64,000 nucleotides of DNA from Styela clava (taxonomy: Eukaryota > Chordata > Ascidiacea > Stolidobranchia > Styelidae). Both the position numbers and the translations under genes were made by a program. Shown here one piece after another: positions 11,406 to 22,863 of this stretch (within the stretch, counting starts at the first letter, position 1; every line of letters starts with the position of its first letter). The stretch is from the NCBI RefSeq assembly GCF_964204865.1, contig NC_135260.1, positions 8,122,001 through 8,186,000 on the forward strand, in the 5' to 3' direction. The notes under the pieces are model-generated. The model made no database searches. It had not been told where the DNA came from and saw nothing but the letters and a program-made list of their open reading frames with translations.

Positions 11406-12763
11406 ACTGCGATGAATACCCATGCATGGAGAATGAAACCAACAATCATTGGTACAATTAGCATAACAAAGTGCAATATCGGGTTTAGAATGTGTAGCAG
11501 TCTCTTCTCCACATAATAATCGTGCGTGACGAGACGAAGCGTTACGTCGATGAAAACGTCAGGTTGGCGTAGCGATGCAGTCAAAGCTACAGAATTTATA
11601 TATTTGGCTATGAAATTTGAATACATCATCATACAATCGTTCCGAAAGTCCCTATAGAAAGACATTCAAATACTCCAGATATATTGTTGATTGCATATGT
11701 GTCTATTCAAAAAAGAATTCGAATATTTTTGATATTTAATATTTGTTGTCATATAACAATTTTATACGCACTTTGATTTGCCAAATTTACTAAAATATCG
11801 TATAATAGAGCCTAAATATCTACAGTGTAAATATCCCCAATAACTAGCTTTCATGCAATTTAAAATTTATTTAAATACTCATTATGGTTCTTGAAATATG
11901 AGATTATAAATTTGATTGCTCCTGGCACGAAAAGCAAGCCGAAAACCGGCTTGACGGGTTCAAGCGGTTTAGATAAGCGCTTCTGTTCGTAAGCAAATTA
12001 TATATTCGCCGTCGGCCGTGATAATGTTGTTATTTGTGGAATGGCAGTGAAATACTAACAGTGTAATCTTACAGAATATGAACTGAAATACTGAGATAAT
12101 CAAATGAGCTTTCAAAAATTGATTTTCTACATATAAAAAAAAAAACAAATACAATAGTAACGCTGAAAACCTTTGTAGAAAATGAGGTATTTTGATAATA
12201 TTGTTGAAAATTGGGATTGCAGCTATGTATAGTCAGGATTCTAAAAATCCATTCTCGGTTGAATTTTGTTTCATGTGATCTAAATAGATTTTTAGCAATA
12301 AAATCTTTATATTTATTTTATGCATTTATTAAGCAGTCATATTTACTATAAATCATATTTTCACTGAAAAAATGGAAAATTTCACAAAATGGTAGTTATT
12401 CTGTTTTCTTTAAAAACACTTTCCACTGGGAATGGTTCAGAATTTCTAAATATCCCCATCATCATTTCGAAATACATCATTAGTGACTTTAATATTGCGG
12501 CGCAATGAATATGAAACTAATTAATATTAATAAAAACGCTTTAATTGTTAGATTGGAGTATTGTTTCTAAACACAAAGCATTCAACTTTGCCTCTGTGGC
12601 CACACGATGTGGCTATTTGTTCATATGACATTTGTTGTACAGGGCATTTTAAGTTACTTTTCTAATATTCGAAATAAGAGACGATAGTGAAGACACAATA
12701 TGATAATAAAACAAGTTATTTTTCCTCTGCAGATTTGTACAGTGTAAGCTCTTGAACCGTAAA
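11406..12763. other. Upstream region of lectin 1; outer end of left duplication arm
   Basis: From about 11970 the sequence matches, in reverse complement, the region ending near 23733. It probably holds the promoter and an untranslated first exon of the lectin at 12764: a strong acceptor (TTTCCTCTGCAG) ends at 12732, and the region around 12170-12250 is well conserved between the arms. The reverse frame at 11369-11665 faintly resembles transposase, but I cannot support it. Confidence 0.45.
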
Positions 12764-13279
12764 ATGAAAATTCTCGAGATCATCACTGCCGTTGTATTAC
12801 TTACTGGTGTAGATGCAAATCAATCATGCCCAGGCCATGCTTTTTCCCGTTTGGACGAAGGTTGGGCTGTGGCAGGGAACCAATACCGTTACCTTGTTAG
12901 CAGGAAAGGAATGACTTGGAGTGATGCCGATGAGTTATGTAAATCCATGGGAGCCTCGTTGGCTACAGTAGGAATCAGAGATGAAGTTATCTTCGAATAT
13001 TTGCACAAGAACTTCTTGCCACAAGGTGAAAGCATGTGGGTTGGACTCACAGACATCGAAAATGAAGGGTCTTGGAAGTGGACTGATGGTGTCACTGCTA
13101 TATCAAGCAATACTCCGTGGGGGGATGGTCAGCCAGATGATTATAAGCCAGGCCAAGACTGTGCGTGCATGAGAAAGACCGTGTCATCGACTAATTATAG
13201 ATTGCAGCGTCTAGATGACTGCGTGTGTTGGTCGACCTATCGAGCCTTGTGTGAGCTTCCACCAAACCGATTTGTTTAA
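12764..13279 (+). CDS. Secreted C-type lectin, QPD type (lectin 1)
   Basis: 171 residues: a signal peptide (about 1-18, MKILEIITAVVLLTGVDA) and then a single C-type lectin domain filling the rest. Recognisable landmarks are YRYLVS...W.DA.ELC (41-59), WVGL (92-95), WKWTDG (104-109), QPD at 123-125, and the final Cys in ALCEL. In this family QPD predicts galactose-type sugar preference where calcium is bound. The usual WND calcium motif reads LDD (150-152), so binding may be altered. Two CxC pairs (CAC, CVC) are unusual. I chose the ATG at 12764; the acceptor TTTCCTCTGCAG just upstream implies a 5' untranslated exon. The coding part is a single exon. An AATAAA signal lies at 13436. Lectin 2 (22864-23385, reverse) is its inverted duplicate. 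Confidence 0.88.
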   Translation: MKILEIITAVVLLTGVDANQSCPGHAFSRLDEGWAVAGNQYRYLVSRKGMTWSDADELCKSMGASLATVGIRDEVIFEYLHKNFLPQGESMWVGLTDIENEGSWKWTDGVTAISSNTPWGDGQPDDYKPGQDCACMRKTVSSTNYRLQRLDDCVCWSTYRALCELPPNRFV

Positions 13280-13435
13280 AAACAAACGTTTATAGAAGGC
13301 TACTATCGCCTAATTTTTTGCATTTGGAAAACTATTTTCTCAATGAAATGGGCACTCATAATTATATCAAAATGATTGTTTACTAATTTTGTGTACAATG
13401 CTTGATTTATATTACAACATTGAAGTCGCAAATTG

Positions 13436-13441
13436 AATAAA
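13436..13441 (+). terminator. Polyadenylation signal of lectin 1
   Basis: AATAAA lies 157 bases past the stop codon. A corresponding signal is present on the reverse strand beyond lectin 2 (22678-22688). Confidence 0.55.
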
Positions 13442-14459
13442 ATTCCAGTGCATGTTATTCCCGTTAATTTGCAATGGGCACGGTCAAAGATAATAAATAA
13501 AATGTGAAAAATGTCATGTAAGAAAAGTAGCAAAGCAGTTGCGATGAACGTATGAAGTATCATGTTAACGTATTAGCATAACGTTAAAAATGAACCATTC
13601 CTAGTTGAGACCAGAAATGCTAGTTTGCAAGACTTCCGGAATACATACATAACTAAAGTATCGTATAAAACACTTTTGACATAAAAGTATTCCTGACTGA
13701 TTGGTACGTTGGCGCGAACGTCTGGGACACGTTGAATGTTTCGTAAAAGGTTCGTGCTTGTAGGGTTTTAGACGCAAGTCGACGTTGGCGGGTTTCCAGG
13801 TTTTCATGGTTCAAGTTAAAAAAAAAAAATTAAGTTTACTAAATGGTCCTAACAATCTACAAAGGAAGGCTTGAGTATGGTAAATGTTTTGTTGCAAATA
13901 TTTAATTTCCTCGAGAGGCCGGTCGGACTCTGGGAGGACAAAGTTTCAATGTGTTTTTGAACACGAAGTGGACATACGGAGCATTTTGCAACACAGTTGT
14001 TTTTGTTTCAGTTTTTGGGTTGTTATTGTGAAATTTTACTAGACTTATCCACCACCAAACACTGCGCTTAACTCGCAAATCCCGACTTGAGGGGCTGCCC
14101 TACTAAACAAAGTCATTAGAAATGAAATTTACCTCCAAATTCATGAACCTCATGATGAAATGTCTTTTCGTTTTGGAAGTCTGATCGTTGCCTTAAACCA
14201 TAAACTGGTGTTTGACCACTGGTTTTAGTAACCGTGAATACTATGTTGTATGTAGTTTCTCATTATAATTCTAGTCCCCAATAATACACGCAAATATCTG
14301 CCCGAAAAAAACTAATTATTCGCTTAAACTTTCATGATGTATGTATTATATACTAAAATCGACAAATTAAGGGTGTTTGTGTCATTAATTTTGAATGCTT
14401 TAAAAAAAAATTGAATTGAAAGTATCATCCTGACTGTTATTTGATTAAAGTTTTATTTA
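13442..14459. other. Non-coding part of left duplication arm
   Basis: No gene is seen. The sequence is mirrored at about 21620-22680. The short open frame at 13601-13807 on the reverse strand is not preserved as a frame in the mirror copy. Confidence 0.5.
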
Positions 14460-16225
14460 GGTCTTCATTATCACATTTTTAATCTGACACTCAACACCGT
14501 CAGTATATGACGTATAGGTTTCTTGTTTCTCATTCCGTAAAAACGTGGAGACGAAAACAGGTAGATGTAAGTTTTTTCTTCCCTTCCGAGGGCGGTGTTT
14601 TTTTGTATGCCCATCTGAACATTTCCGGATCCGGATATGTAATTTGGCCACTCTGGAATCAAATGATATTTTTAGTAATTTTTTGAATATTTATAGCTAG
14701 AACGTATATCTAATCGGATTTCCCTAGTCTCATGGAGTTGAGCCAGTAGTTAGTTGGTTATTCATCTTAGGTTTTGCACAAGAGAACAATGCTCAAATAC
14801 ATGGACACGTATGTCACAAAAATGAGTGATTTTTGTTGAATCAGAACTACATTTTCACTTTAAAATGAAAATATTTGGACTTTTATTCTGTCCACAAATA
14901 TGAAAGTACTTTACAAAAATATAACAAAATCACAATCCCGTACGGCTGCCCACCAATAGGTAGCGTTCAATTACTTGAAAGCAAAGCAATAACATATTTT
15001 GAAACATTAGAATTTTTTTAAAGATTCGGTTCCAACCAACAAATTTATCGAGAATTTTTCACAATATCCAAAAAATATTTCAAAAACTCCATTCCAATTT
15101 TAATAATAAAATTAGGTATATATAGTGAATTATTGGTATTCTTACTCTTAGATCGACTCTCATTCCAAGCCATCCATCTATATATCCTGCCCCTACGCTC
15201 GGTATTCTTTTGTTTAGATTGGCACAAACATCATCGTAAACACATCGATCAGGTATGATAGCTACAGTAGAATTCTTGCTTTTACATATTTCCTCCGCTG
15301 CCTGATATGTAAGGCTGTGATAACGGGTTGAATATGTCCAATAACAAGCATCATCCCGACGCACTTCACAGAGTTTTGAAGATAAAGTAATCATTGTCAA
15401 AATAAAATTCTCACCAAGATATATATATCAGGTAAATTTAATCATTTTACAGCATCATCTAAGGCTACGTAAGATGTATCGATGAGGTCAAGGGTATGTG
15501 ATGAACTACTGAAAATTGTTTGTTATGAGTTATATTATACGCGTCGATTTTTGTGAGCAATCAGGGCATAGGATTCATCTATGTAGATATCACAAGTTAG
15601 GAATAGACGGTTCACCCATTCTACCAAAAGTAAATATATTAGGCGGTAAATAACGAAGTGATTTCCATTCCTTTCGTACCAGTGTGACCCGTACGCATGC
15701 ATTTGGGGAATAGCGGCAGCCCTTCTGGGAAGAGCGTTTTAGTTAGTGAGTTAGTTGACTAGTTTGTTCAATTTAATGTATATATAACAACAACTACAAT
15801 TTGTTTATGAGTATGAGGGGCATCATTATCAGAAACTCGCCCCGGGCAGCAAAAAAGATTAGCATGCCCCTGCTTGCACGTATATGTGCTGTCATTCATG
15901 GGAGTTGTTCGTCAGGCGTGAATCATCGGCTAGGTCTTAATTTGTATCAGATCAGCAAGAAGACGAATACATAATTTGATTGTGAAATAGTGGAACTTCT
16001 GAATCTCAGGATGCTTCACAATGATAGGACGAATAAATACTATTTTATCAAACTTTACCGTCAGGAAATTTATCTTTTCTAACTGGACAATCTTTCGTTT
16101 TGTTAAAAAGAACAACCTCTTTCAATTTCTCTTCTATTGCTGTTGTCCCATTTTCAAACTGCTCTTTTAATATTTTTCTTCGATCCTCAAATCGATGTCG
16201 CATTTCAATGCGCCATTCCTTCATA
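14460..16225 (-). pseudogene. Broken copy of the four-exon CTLD-like gene (left arm)
   Basis: On the reverse strand, the exon 2 copy (16059-16225) and exon 3 copy (15146-15375, exactly 230 nt as in the intact gene) still read open: LCEVRRDDACYWTY and AAEEICKSKNSTVAII are clear. However, the acceptor before exon 2 has become TTTTTG instead of TTTCAG, and the acceptor before exon 3 has become TTCAA instead of CCAG. The exon 4 copy (14460-14652) keeps its acceptor but needs two frame changes to follow the intact protein (WPNYI.., then FSSPRFYGMRN, then TSYTDGVECQI). No exon 1 was found up to 17 kb. It therefore appears dead, although exon 3 could be a donor for gene conversion. Confidence 0.8.
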
Positions 16226-17033
16226 ACAAAAATAAAGTTTAAATATATCTAAATCTGAACATATCTAAATATATAAAATCTAAATATATCATGACAAATA
16301 TGGTATTCAGTCTCCAATTGTTCGACCTGATGACTATCTTATATAAAAATATTTGTGTTTAGTTTGTAGAACGAGATTCTGCGAAGATGTTGCTATAAAT
16401 TCTTTAATTCATTTTGTTCAGCAACTCTGTGATTGAGACCCGCGTTGCCACGCAATATCATGTATATTGATACTATTTGTTCGTTATTTTTTTTTTTTAT
16501 GATGAATGAGTTCACATTTCTCCTCGGTGGCGTATAGAGATAAGACTGACAACTGAATATTTTTGTATAACTTTTTCCATATATAAATTCGAAGATATTA
16601 GAAAAGCTTCTATTCTGTATTTGTATGGCCTAGTTGTAATATTGCACAAAAATTACTATAAAATTACCATACTATCATGTATTTGTATGGCCGCAGTCGG
16701 AGAAAACCCAAAAGTTATCAAGTGATTATGTATTACGTATATATTTTAAGTATTCTACGTATTACGTATTTAATTTTGTCAATGTCCTCGTCACAAATTT
16801 TTTGATCTGTTTTTTTTTTTTTTTTTTGGATAACTCAGAAATACGACAATGACTTAGGATATCCTAGCTTATTCCAGCCTAATACGAGTCAACAACAAGA
16901 TGAACTAAATTAAAAAAAAAGATTATTGACACTATTACGGGTTGATACCATTTTTTCCCTATAAGCCGCGGTGACTCAAAGCTGGTTGTCAAGCAGCGAC
17001 ATCCAAGGTTCAAAAGATCGAAAAAAATTTGCG

Positions 17034-17217
17034 CTCTAGAAGTATGTGGGGTAACTAATTTTGTTCGCCTGTTTTACATCGAGTTGTGTAAAGGGACTGA
17101 AACCTATTCACTTGGCTAATACAGACAGTCCCCGAACTCGTAATAGAACTGACATAAAGAAAATCGGAATGAAATTATGGCCTAACCATAACCTGGTACT
17201 TATACTACGGGAGTACT
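17034..17217 (+). mobile_element. MITE family A copy
   Basis: It begins CTCTAGAAGTATGTGG and ends TATACTACGGGAG. The interior has ACATCGAGTTGTGTAAAGG and CCCCGAACTCGTAATAGA as in the other long copies. Confidence 0.65.
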
Positions 17218-18605
17218 AGAAATTTAGCTTCGGAAGTGCTTTTATTGTCAGTGAAAACCGTATAGTTTTGGCAAATCACCCAACGAACATAACAGGAGAT
17301 AATTATTTAACAATATGTTAAATAGTTACCTGACCAAGAGATTTACAGGCTATCTAACCTCACAAAACCGAAGAGCTATTTGAAGATTACACAATAACGC
17401 TGTATCTGAAAGCATATGTGGCGCAATAAAATGCGTTCGTATTGTGTTGGGCATTAGATTTAGATTATACTCACAGCGATAATAGCTGCAAATCGTCGAT
17501 TCTACATTCAAACGCTTGCAAACTATATAGTGCTCTTGCTATCACGTTTATCTGAAAAATTACCTCGCGGTAGAGTCCCGGAGACGAATAATAGTTTCCA
17601 ATTTCAAATTATTATTTCATATTGGCAGCATTTGATGCAATTTGATATGAAATAATGCGGCACAGATAGCTTAAGGTCTTTTTATGGAAATAACCCTATT
17701 CCGGGGGCAATTATATCAGACACCGACAAAGTGTACCTTCTTTTAACATTACAATACAATCCAAGTGGAAAGACAAATAAAATTATTATACATACTATTT
17801 TAGTTCAATGAACATTCGTTTATTGGAACATCAATTTATACAGATTCATAATAAATGTAAAAGTACCTCAATAGGAAAATGAGTAGACGGAAATTGCTGT
17901 ACCTGATTCAACAAAGTTATAAAGTTGCAAATAGCTGCAAATGTACCTTGCTGGTTTTGATAGTTTCCTGTGTTATGTAATTAGTATTTTACTGTAAAAT
18001 ATGACTTTTTTTCATCAAATCTCATGCAATCAATATTATACAAAAATTTCCCAAAAGCGAACATCTTATATTTTTTATTCTCATTTATGTGCAAACAATA
18101 AATTTGAAACTGTATTTTGCTGTATATACTTTTGGTGCTTTGTTACCCTCAAAATGCTCGATTGGTGAAATCGGAAACTATCAAAATCTCCGCGATCTTG
18201 CAATTATCGAAAACACTCAAAGGACCTTTTATATTAGGAACACGTACAGTTTAGCATGATACTACTTACGTCTATTCATCTTCATGCTTGTTTAGTAAAA
18301 CAGTTTAAAAATTAAATATATTATTTTAATAAAATTCGAAAATTACCAAACATTAAGACTTCTGCTCCAACTTCCAAATTTCTGACATTTTTGAGATATA
18401 ATTTTGGAGATAGAGTTGATATGATTGTAAAAATAAATAGAATATTATAGGTACACAAATAATTATAAAAGCGTAGAATGGTTACTACACGTTGGTTTGT
18501 TTGTAAGCTCAACTGATACAAACAAGGACACGGGTGTAAAAGCATCGTGCATTTTGAAAAATAAAACCATAAAGCGGTAATTAAGTAATTTGTTAAAATA
18601 TACTA

Positions 18606-18755
18606 AAGTCAGCTCGGTTCCCAAAATAGGGTCACGGAACAATTGCTATAGTTTCCGATTTCAAGTAATTTTCCTATATTGGCGGCAATTATTGCAATCT
18701 GATATTCACAAAAATTTACAGAAAAAATTTTATCTGATGGAAATACCCTCAAGCA
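18606..18755 (+). repeat. Dispersed repeat B, copies 2 and 3
   Basis: It contains GGGTCACGGAACAATTGC and TTATTGCAATCTGATATTC, matching 8418-8585. A weaker copy with TTTCATATTGGCAGCATTTG lies at 17570-17700. All three run in the same direction, although the neighbouring lectin copies do not, so this repeat spread independently of the lectin duplication. Confidence 0.5.
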
Positions 18756-19154
18756 CCTTAAGCGTTTCAGTGCGTGAACAACGATTGGAATAAGAAATAG
18801 GGTTTTGTAACATTGGAGATACATCACATCTGATCACGTCTTTATTAAATGCTTAAATAAGTTGCTAGATTGATATTAACTTCATTGCAGCCTAGATACA
18901 AGGGACTATGGTCATAGCAGATTCATTAGAATCAAGATATGCAGCTTTCATATCGAGTATGTCTACATTACTACAATAGTTGAAAGAATGAAAAACAAGA
19001 GAATAGAAAAAGATCTCCAACGCTTATCCAACAATATTACAAATTTAGGCGACAAAAAAAAATAAATTAACGCGTAGTATAGTTTCAGATTATTGTTGCA
19101 GATTTAGATTAGAGATTGCTATACCTTCACAATAATTCTGATCTAAGTTAAAAT

Positions 19155-20980
19155 ATGTGTTCATCCGTTAAATCTTACGTTGTTCCGCTCCTACCTATAA
19201 TGACGTTGCTGCTATTACGAAGCGTTGACTGTGAACAGCGTATTTGCTTCGAAGTGCCAGACTCGACATTGAACGACGAAGTTCGAGTTTCTGTGAACTA
19301 TGGCAAAATTGATAAAATTGTTAGCAGACATATTGATCAAGGTATTTTATTGGTTTGTTTATAGACTTTACTGATAACTGTTTTCGGTAATATATGAAGA
19401 TGCATATTTTATATTTATTTTTTGAATAGACAAATTTTTTGAATGTTCACATTTTTGAGTTGAACTTCAATTGCTGTTACTGGACTTAGTAAATCAAATA
19501 GTAAATAAACTCGTTAAAATCAAGTAATAGAATTTTTGTGTGGTGTACAAAGGTATGTTATTGCGGCATAAACTCAAGCAAGATATCATTCGTCGTATCA
19601 AATTTGGGTTCAAAACTAGTTTGGATCGTTTTTCTTTGCAATACATAATGACATTTTTCTTTTCAGTTATGAGGGAATGGCGCGTTGAAATGCGACATCG
19701 ATTTGAGGATCGAGGAAAAATATTAAAACAGCAGTTTAAAAATGCAACAACAGCAATGAAAGAGAAATTGGAAGAAGTTATTCTTTTCAACAAAACAAAA
19801 GACTGTCCAGTTCGAACAGATAAATTTTCTGGCGGTAACTTTTTTATTACATTAGAGTTTTTACAATTCATTTTCATAGTAAATAATGGTAATCAAAGAT
19901 GATACATATCTTTTATACAAAAATTTCAGTGAACGATCGAGTTGGTTTCATTCTAATTTCGTAAATGAAAAAGTCTCTTCATCAATCAAAATATCGACTT
20001 CTATACCAGCATGGATAACAAAATATTCTCGCCAAATACCAAAATTAGTTTTTCTGAAGTGTTATTTTAGTCGTTTAGGGCCTCTGGGAAAATTACTTCT
20101 TCGACATTATGACATATCTTCAATTGAATCAGGGTCGTCAAGCTCATATATATACCAAACAATTCAACTTCTACTCTCGAATGTTAGTAATTCTGAAAGC
20201 TGTATTTAAATTCAATAAGTATTAACTTCAATAAGTTTATTAATTTGACTATAACTCCATATTTTGGCTATATTTTACTGCGTTGAGCAACAATGCTTTT
20301 GTTTTATGATGTACTTTTTAAAACATCTTTTTATTTCACGATGAACTAGAAAATGTTAATGTTTTTCCAGAACTTTGTGAAGTACGTCGCGATGATGCAT
20401 GTTACTGGACATATGCTACCTATTCTCACACCCTAACATACTCAGCAGCGGTGGAAATATGTAAAAAGAAAAATTCTACTGTAGCTATCATACCTGACCG
20501 ATCTGTTTACGATGATGTTCGTGCCAGTCTGAACAAAAGAATACCGAAAGTACGTGCAGGATATGTTGATGCATGGCTTGGAATCAGGGTTGATCCAAGG
20601 GTGAGAATATTTGTTTTCATTTCATATATTCATTTTAATTAGTAGACTATAGAGCAACATCGGTAAAACCAACAGAAATCCGTTTGTACGATCTGGCTAC
20701 ATTTTTCATAGAACAATAATGTTTCTTGACTGTACGTTCAGCTAGAAATATTCATTGACATTTCAAATGCATTCTTATCATATGACGTACGAACAATTAA
20801 TTTTTTTAGAGTGGACAAATCACCTACCCCGATCCTGATGTGTTCCATTCATGGGGATATAACGCACCATTCAAGGGAGAGAAAAGCACTCAAGTGTTTC
20901 TGTTTTCGTCGCCCGGATTTTATGGAATGAGAAACAATGCCCCAACAAGTTACCAAAGCGGGGTTGTTTGCCAAATATAA
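19155..20980 (+). CDS. Secreted CTLD-like protein, four exons, intact
   Basis: Exons 19155-19341, 19667-19834, 20371-20600 and 20810-20980 join in phases 1, 1, 0 with standard GT/AG sites to give 251 residues. Exon 1 encodes a signal peptide (about 1-26, MTLLLLRSVDC end). Exon 2 encodes a charged helix likely to be coiled coil (MREWRVEMRHRFEDRGK..). Exons 3-4 carry a diverged C-type lectin-like fold: C129-YW, AAVEIC149, STVAIIPD, DAWLGIRV, FYGMRN and a final VC249QI. There is no EPN/QPD or WND calcium motif, so sugar binding is doubtful; ligand and role are unknown. It is the only intact member of a family with two pseudogene copies in the window (6116-7310, 14460-16225) and an extra last exon (21430-21612). 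AATAAA at 21611 may serve as its polyadenylation signal. Confidence 0.75.
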
Positions 20981-21429
20981 CTACAAATCTTGGAAATGTA
21001 TTTGATACAATGCATTGTATACAATTCCCATAGACTCCAATACCATTAGTATTATTCAATTGAACGGAACTGTGTTTAGAGTGAATACGTTTATTTACAT
21101 ATTATTAGACCCTTTGAATTTTGTGATTCAAATTTTCGAATGTACAAACATGATTTGACAAGTGAAAAAATTGTTTTTATTTTGTTATATTTCTTTAGTA
21201 TCTTGGTGAAGAAGGATTTGAACGTTGACTATATCTAAAAATCGTGTATCTTTTAAAGTGAACGAATTAAACTATAATTCTAATTCAACAAAAACTACTC
21301 ATGTTTGTGATATATGTGTCCATGTATACGAGCATTGTGCAGAAACTTACATGGATAATTACTGACTAAACTTCATGAAACTAGTAACCTAAAACTAGAT
21401 AAATATTTGAAAGGACTAAAAATATCATT

Positions 21430-21612
21430 TGATTCCGGAGTGACCAAATTTTATATCCGGACATGTTCAGACCATGAGCATCCAAAAAAAAAACGCCCTC
21501 GGATAGGGAGGGAAAAAGTCAGGTCTACCTGTTTTGTTTTCCACGATTTTACGGAATGAGAAACAAGAAACCTACGTCATATACTAACGAGGTTGTGTGC
21601 TAAATGTGATAA
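21430..21612 (+). pseudogene. Orphan second copy of the CTLD-like last exon
   Basis: It starts after an acceptor-like ATTCCGG and matches exon 4 (TTTTACGGAATGAGAAACAA, then CCTACGTCATATACTAACG). A run of ten A and further indels break the frame, and the final Gln codon after the last Cys is replaced by a stop (GTGTGCTAA). It corresponds to 14460-14652 in the left arm. Its place 450 bp past the intact last exon suggests a tandem exon duplication that preceded the inversion. Confidence 0.65.
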
Positions 21613-22863
21613 TAAAAAGTTATATAAAACTTATACTTTCATCAAAGAACAGTCAGAGTGATAATTTCAAATTCAAAATAATTTCAAAGCATTTAATACA
21701 AATTATATTATCGTAATTTGGCCATTTCTATATATAATACATCCATTATAAAAGTTCAAGAAATAACTATCTTTATCAGGGCAGATTTTAGCGTGTAAAA
21801 TTGAGGACGGGTAAGACCCGAATTATGATGAGAAACCAGCACTTACAACATAGATTTTACGGTTTCTGAACCCAGTCCTGGAGAGTGGTCAAACAACAGT
21901 TTCTGGTTTAAGGCAACGATCAGACTGCCAAAACGAAAATATATTTTATTTGGTAAATTTAGAGGTACATTGCATTTCTAATGACTTTGTTCGTTAGGGC
22001 AGCCACACAAGTTCTGATTTGCGAATCAAGCGCAGTGTTTGGTGGTGGATAAGTCTACAAAAAGTTCACAATAACAACCCGGAAACTGGAACAAAAACAA
22101 TAGTGTGGCAACTGGCAACATGCTCCGTTGGTCCACTTGAGTTCAAAAACATATTGGAACCTTTGCCCTCCCAGGTTTCCGACTCTCGAGTCCGCCCGGC
22201 TTTACGAGGAAGTTGAATATTTGCAACAAAAAATTCGTCATATTCAAGCCCTTCTTTGTAGATTGTTGAGACCATTTAGTAAACCTAACTTTTTGATTTT
22301 AACTTTGTTTATCACCATGAAATCCTGCCAACGTCGACTGGCGTCCTAAACTCTACAGTCACGAGCCTTCCATGAAACATTTTACGCGTGAACGTTATCA
22401 ACGTGTTCTAGACGTTTACGACCAATGTACCAATCAGTCAGGAATACTTTTATGTCAAAATATTTTTACATGATACATTAGTTTTGTATACCGGAGGCAT
22501 TTAAGGTCTCAACTGGGAATGGTTCAGTTCTAACGTAAGGCTGGCACGTTAACATGATACTTTTATACTTTCATCGCAACTGCTTTGTGACTTTGCTTTT
22601 GTGGCATTTTTACATATTTCATTGAATGTCTTTGACCGTACCCATTGCAAATTAACGGGAATAACATGCACGGAAATTTTATTTTATTAAATTTGCAACT
22701 TGCAACTAACAAATTTGCAACAATGTTGTAGTATAAATCAAGCATTGTATACAAAATCAGCAAACAATCATTTTGATATAATTATGAGTGCCCATTTCAT
22801 TGAGAAAATAGTTTTCCAAATACAAAAAATTAGGCGATAGTAGCCTTCTATAAACGTTTGTTT
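21613..22863. other. Non-coding part of right duplication arm
   Basis: No gene is seen. The sequence mirrors 13280-14460. The 60-75 codon frames at 22019-22349 are not conserved as frames in the mirror copy. Confidence 0.5.
22678..22688 (-). terminator. Polyadenylation signals of lectin 2
   Basis: Two overlapping TTTATT words (AATAAA on the reverse strand) lie about 180 bases past the lectin 2 stop, matching the position of the signal downstream of lectin 1. Confidence 0.5.

Larger units (their letters stand above)
11970..16240. repeat. Left arm of a large inverted duplication
   Basis: This 4.3-kb arm is the reverse complement of 19650-23733. Shared markers in order are GATAAGCGCTT at the outer edge (11972 and about 23731), the lectin gene, a segment with GTTGTTATTGTGAA...CCACCACCAAACACTGCGC (about 14020-14065 and 22025-22080), an exon 4 copy of the CTLD-like gene (14652 and 21430), then exon 3 and exon 2. 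The outer edge is sharp; the inner edge fades just beyond exon 2. Confidence 0.85.
16241..19154. other. Spacer between the duplication arms
   Basis: No gene is seen in about 2.9 kb. It contains a full-length family A MITE (17034-17217), T-rich runs (16487-16498 and 16810-16828) and two copies of dispersed repeat B (17570-17700 and 18606-18755). The last few hundred bases should include the promoter of the gene starting at 19155. Confidence 0.5.

Noticed and set aside
12752-12763. TTG start four codons before the lectin 1 ATG
   Set aside because: The ATG at 12764 starts the signal peptide directly and is the one conserved in lectin 2.
13601-13807. 68-codon reverse frame in the duplication arm
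   Set aside because: Not preserved in the mirror copy around 22370-22500.
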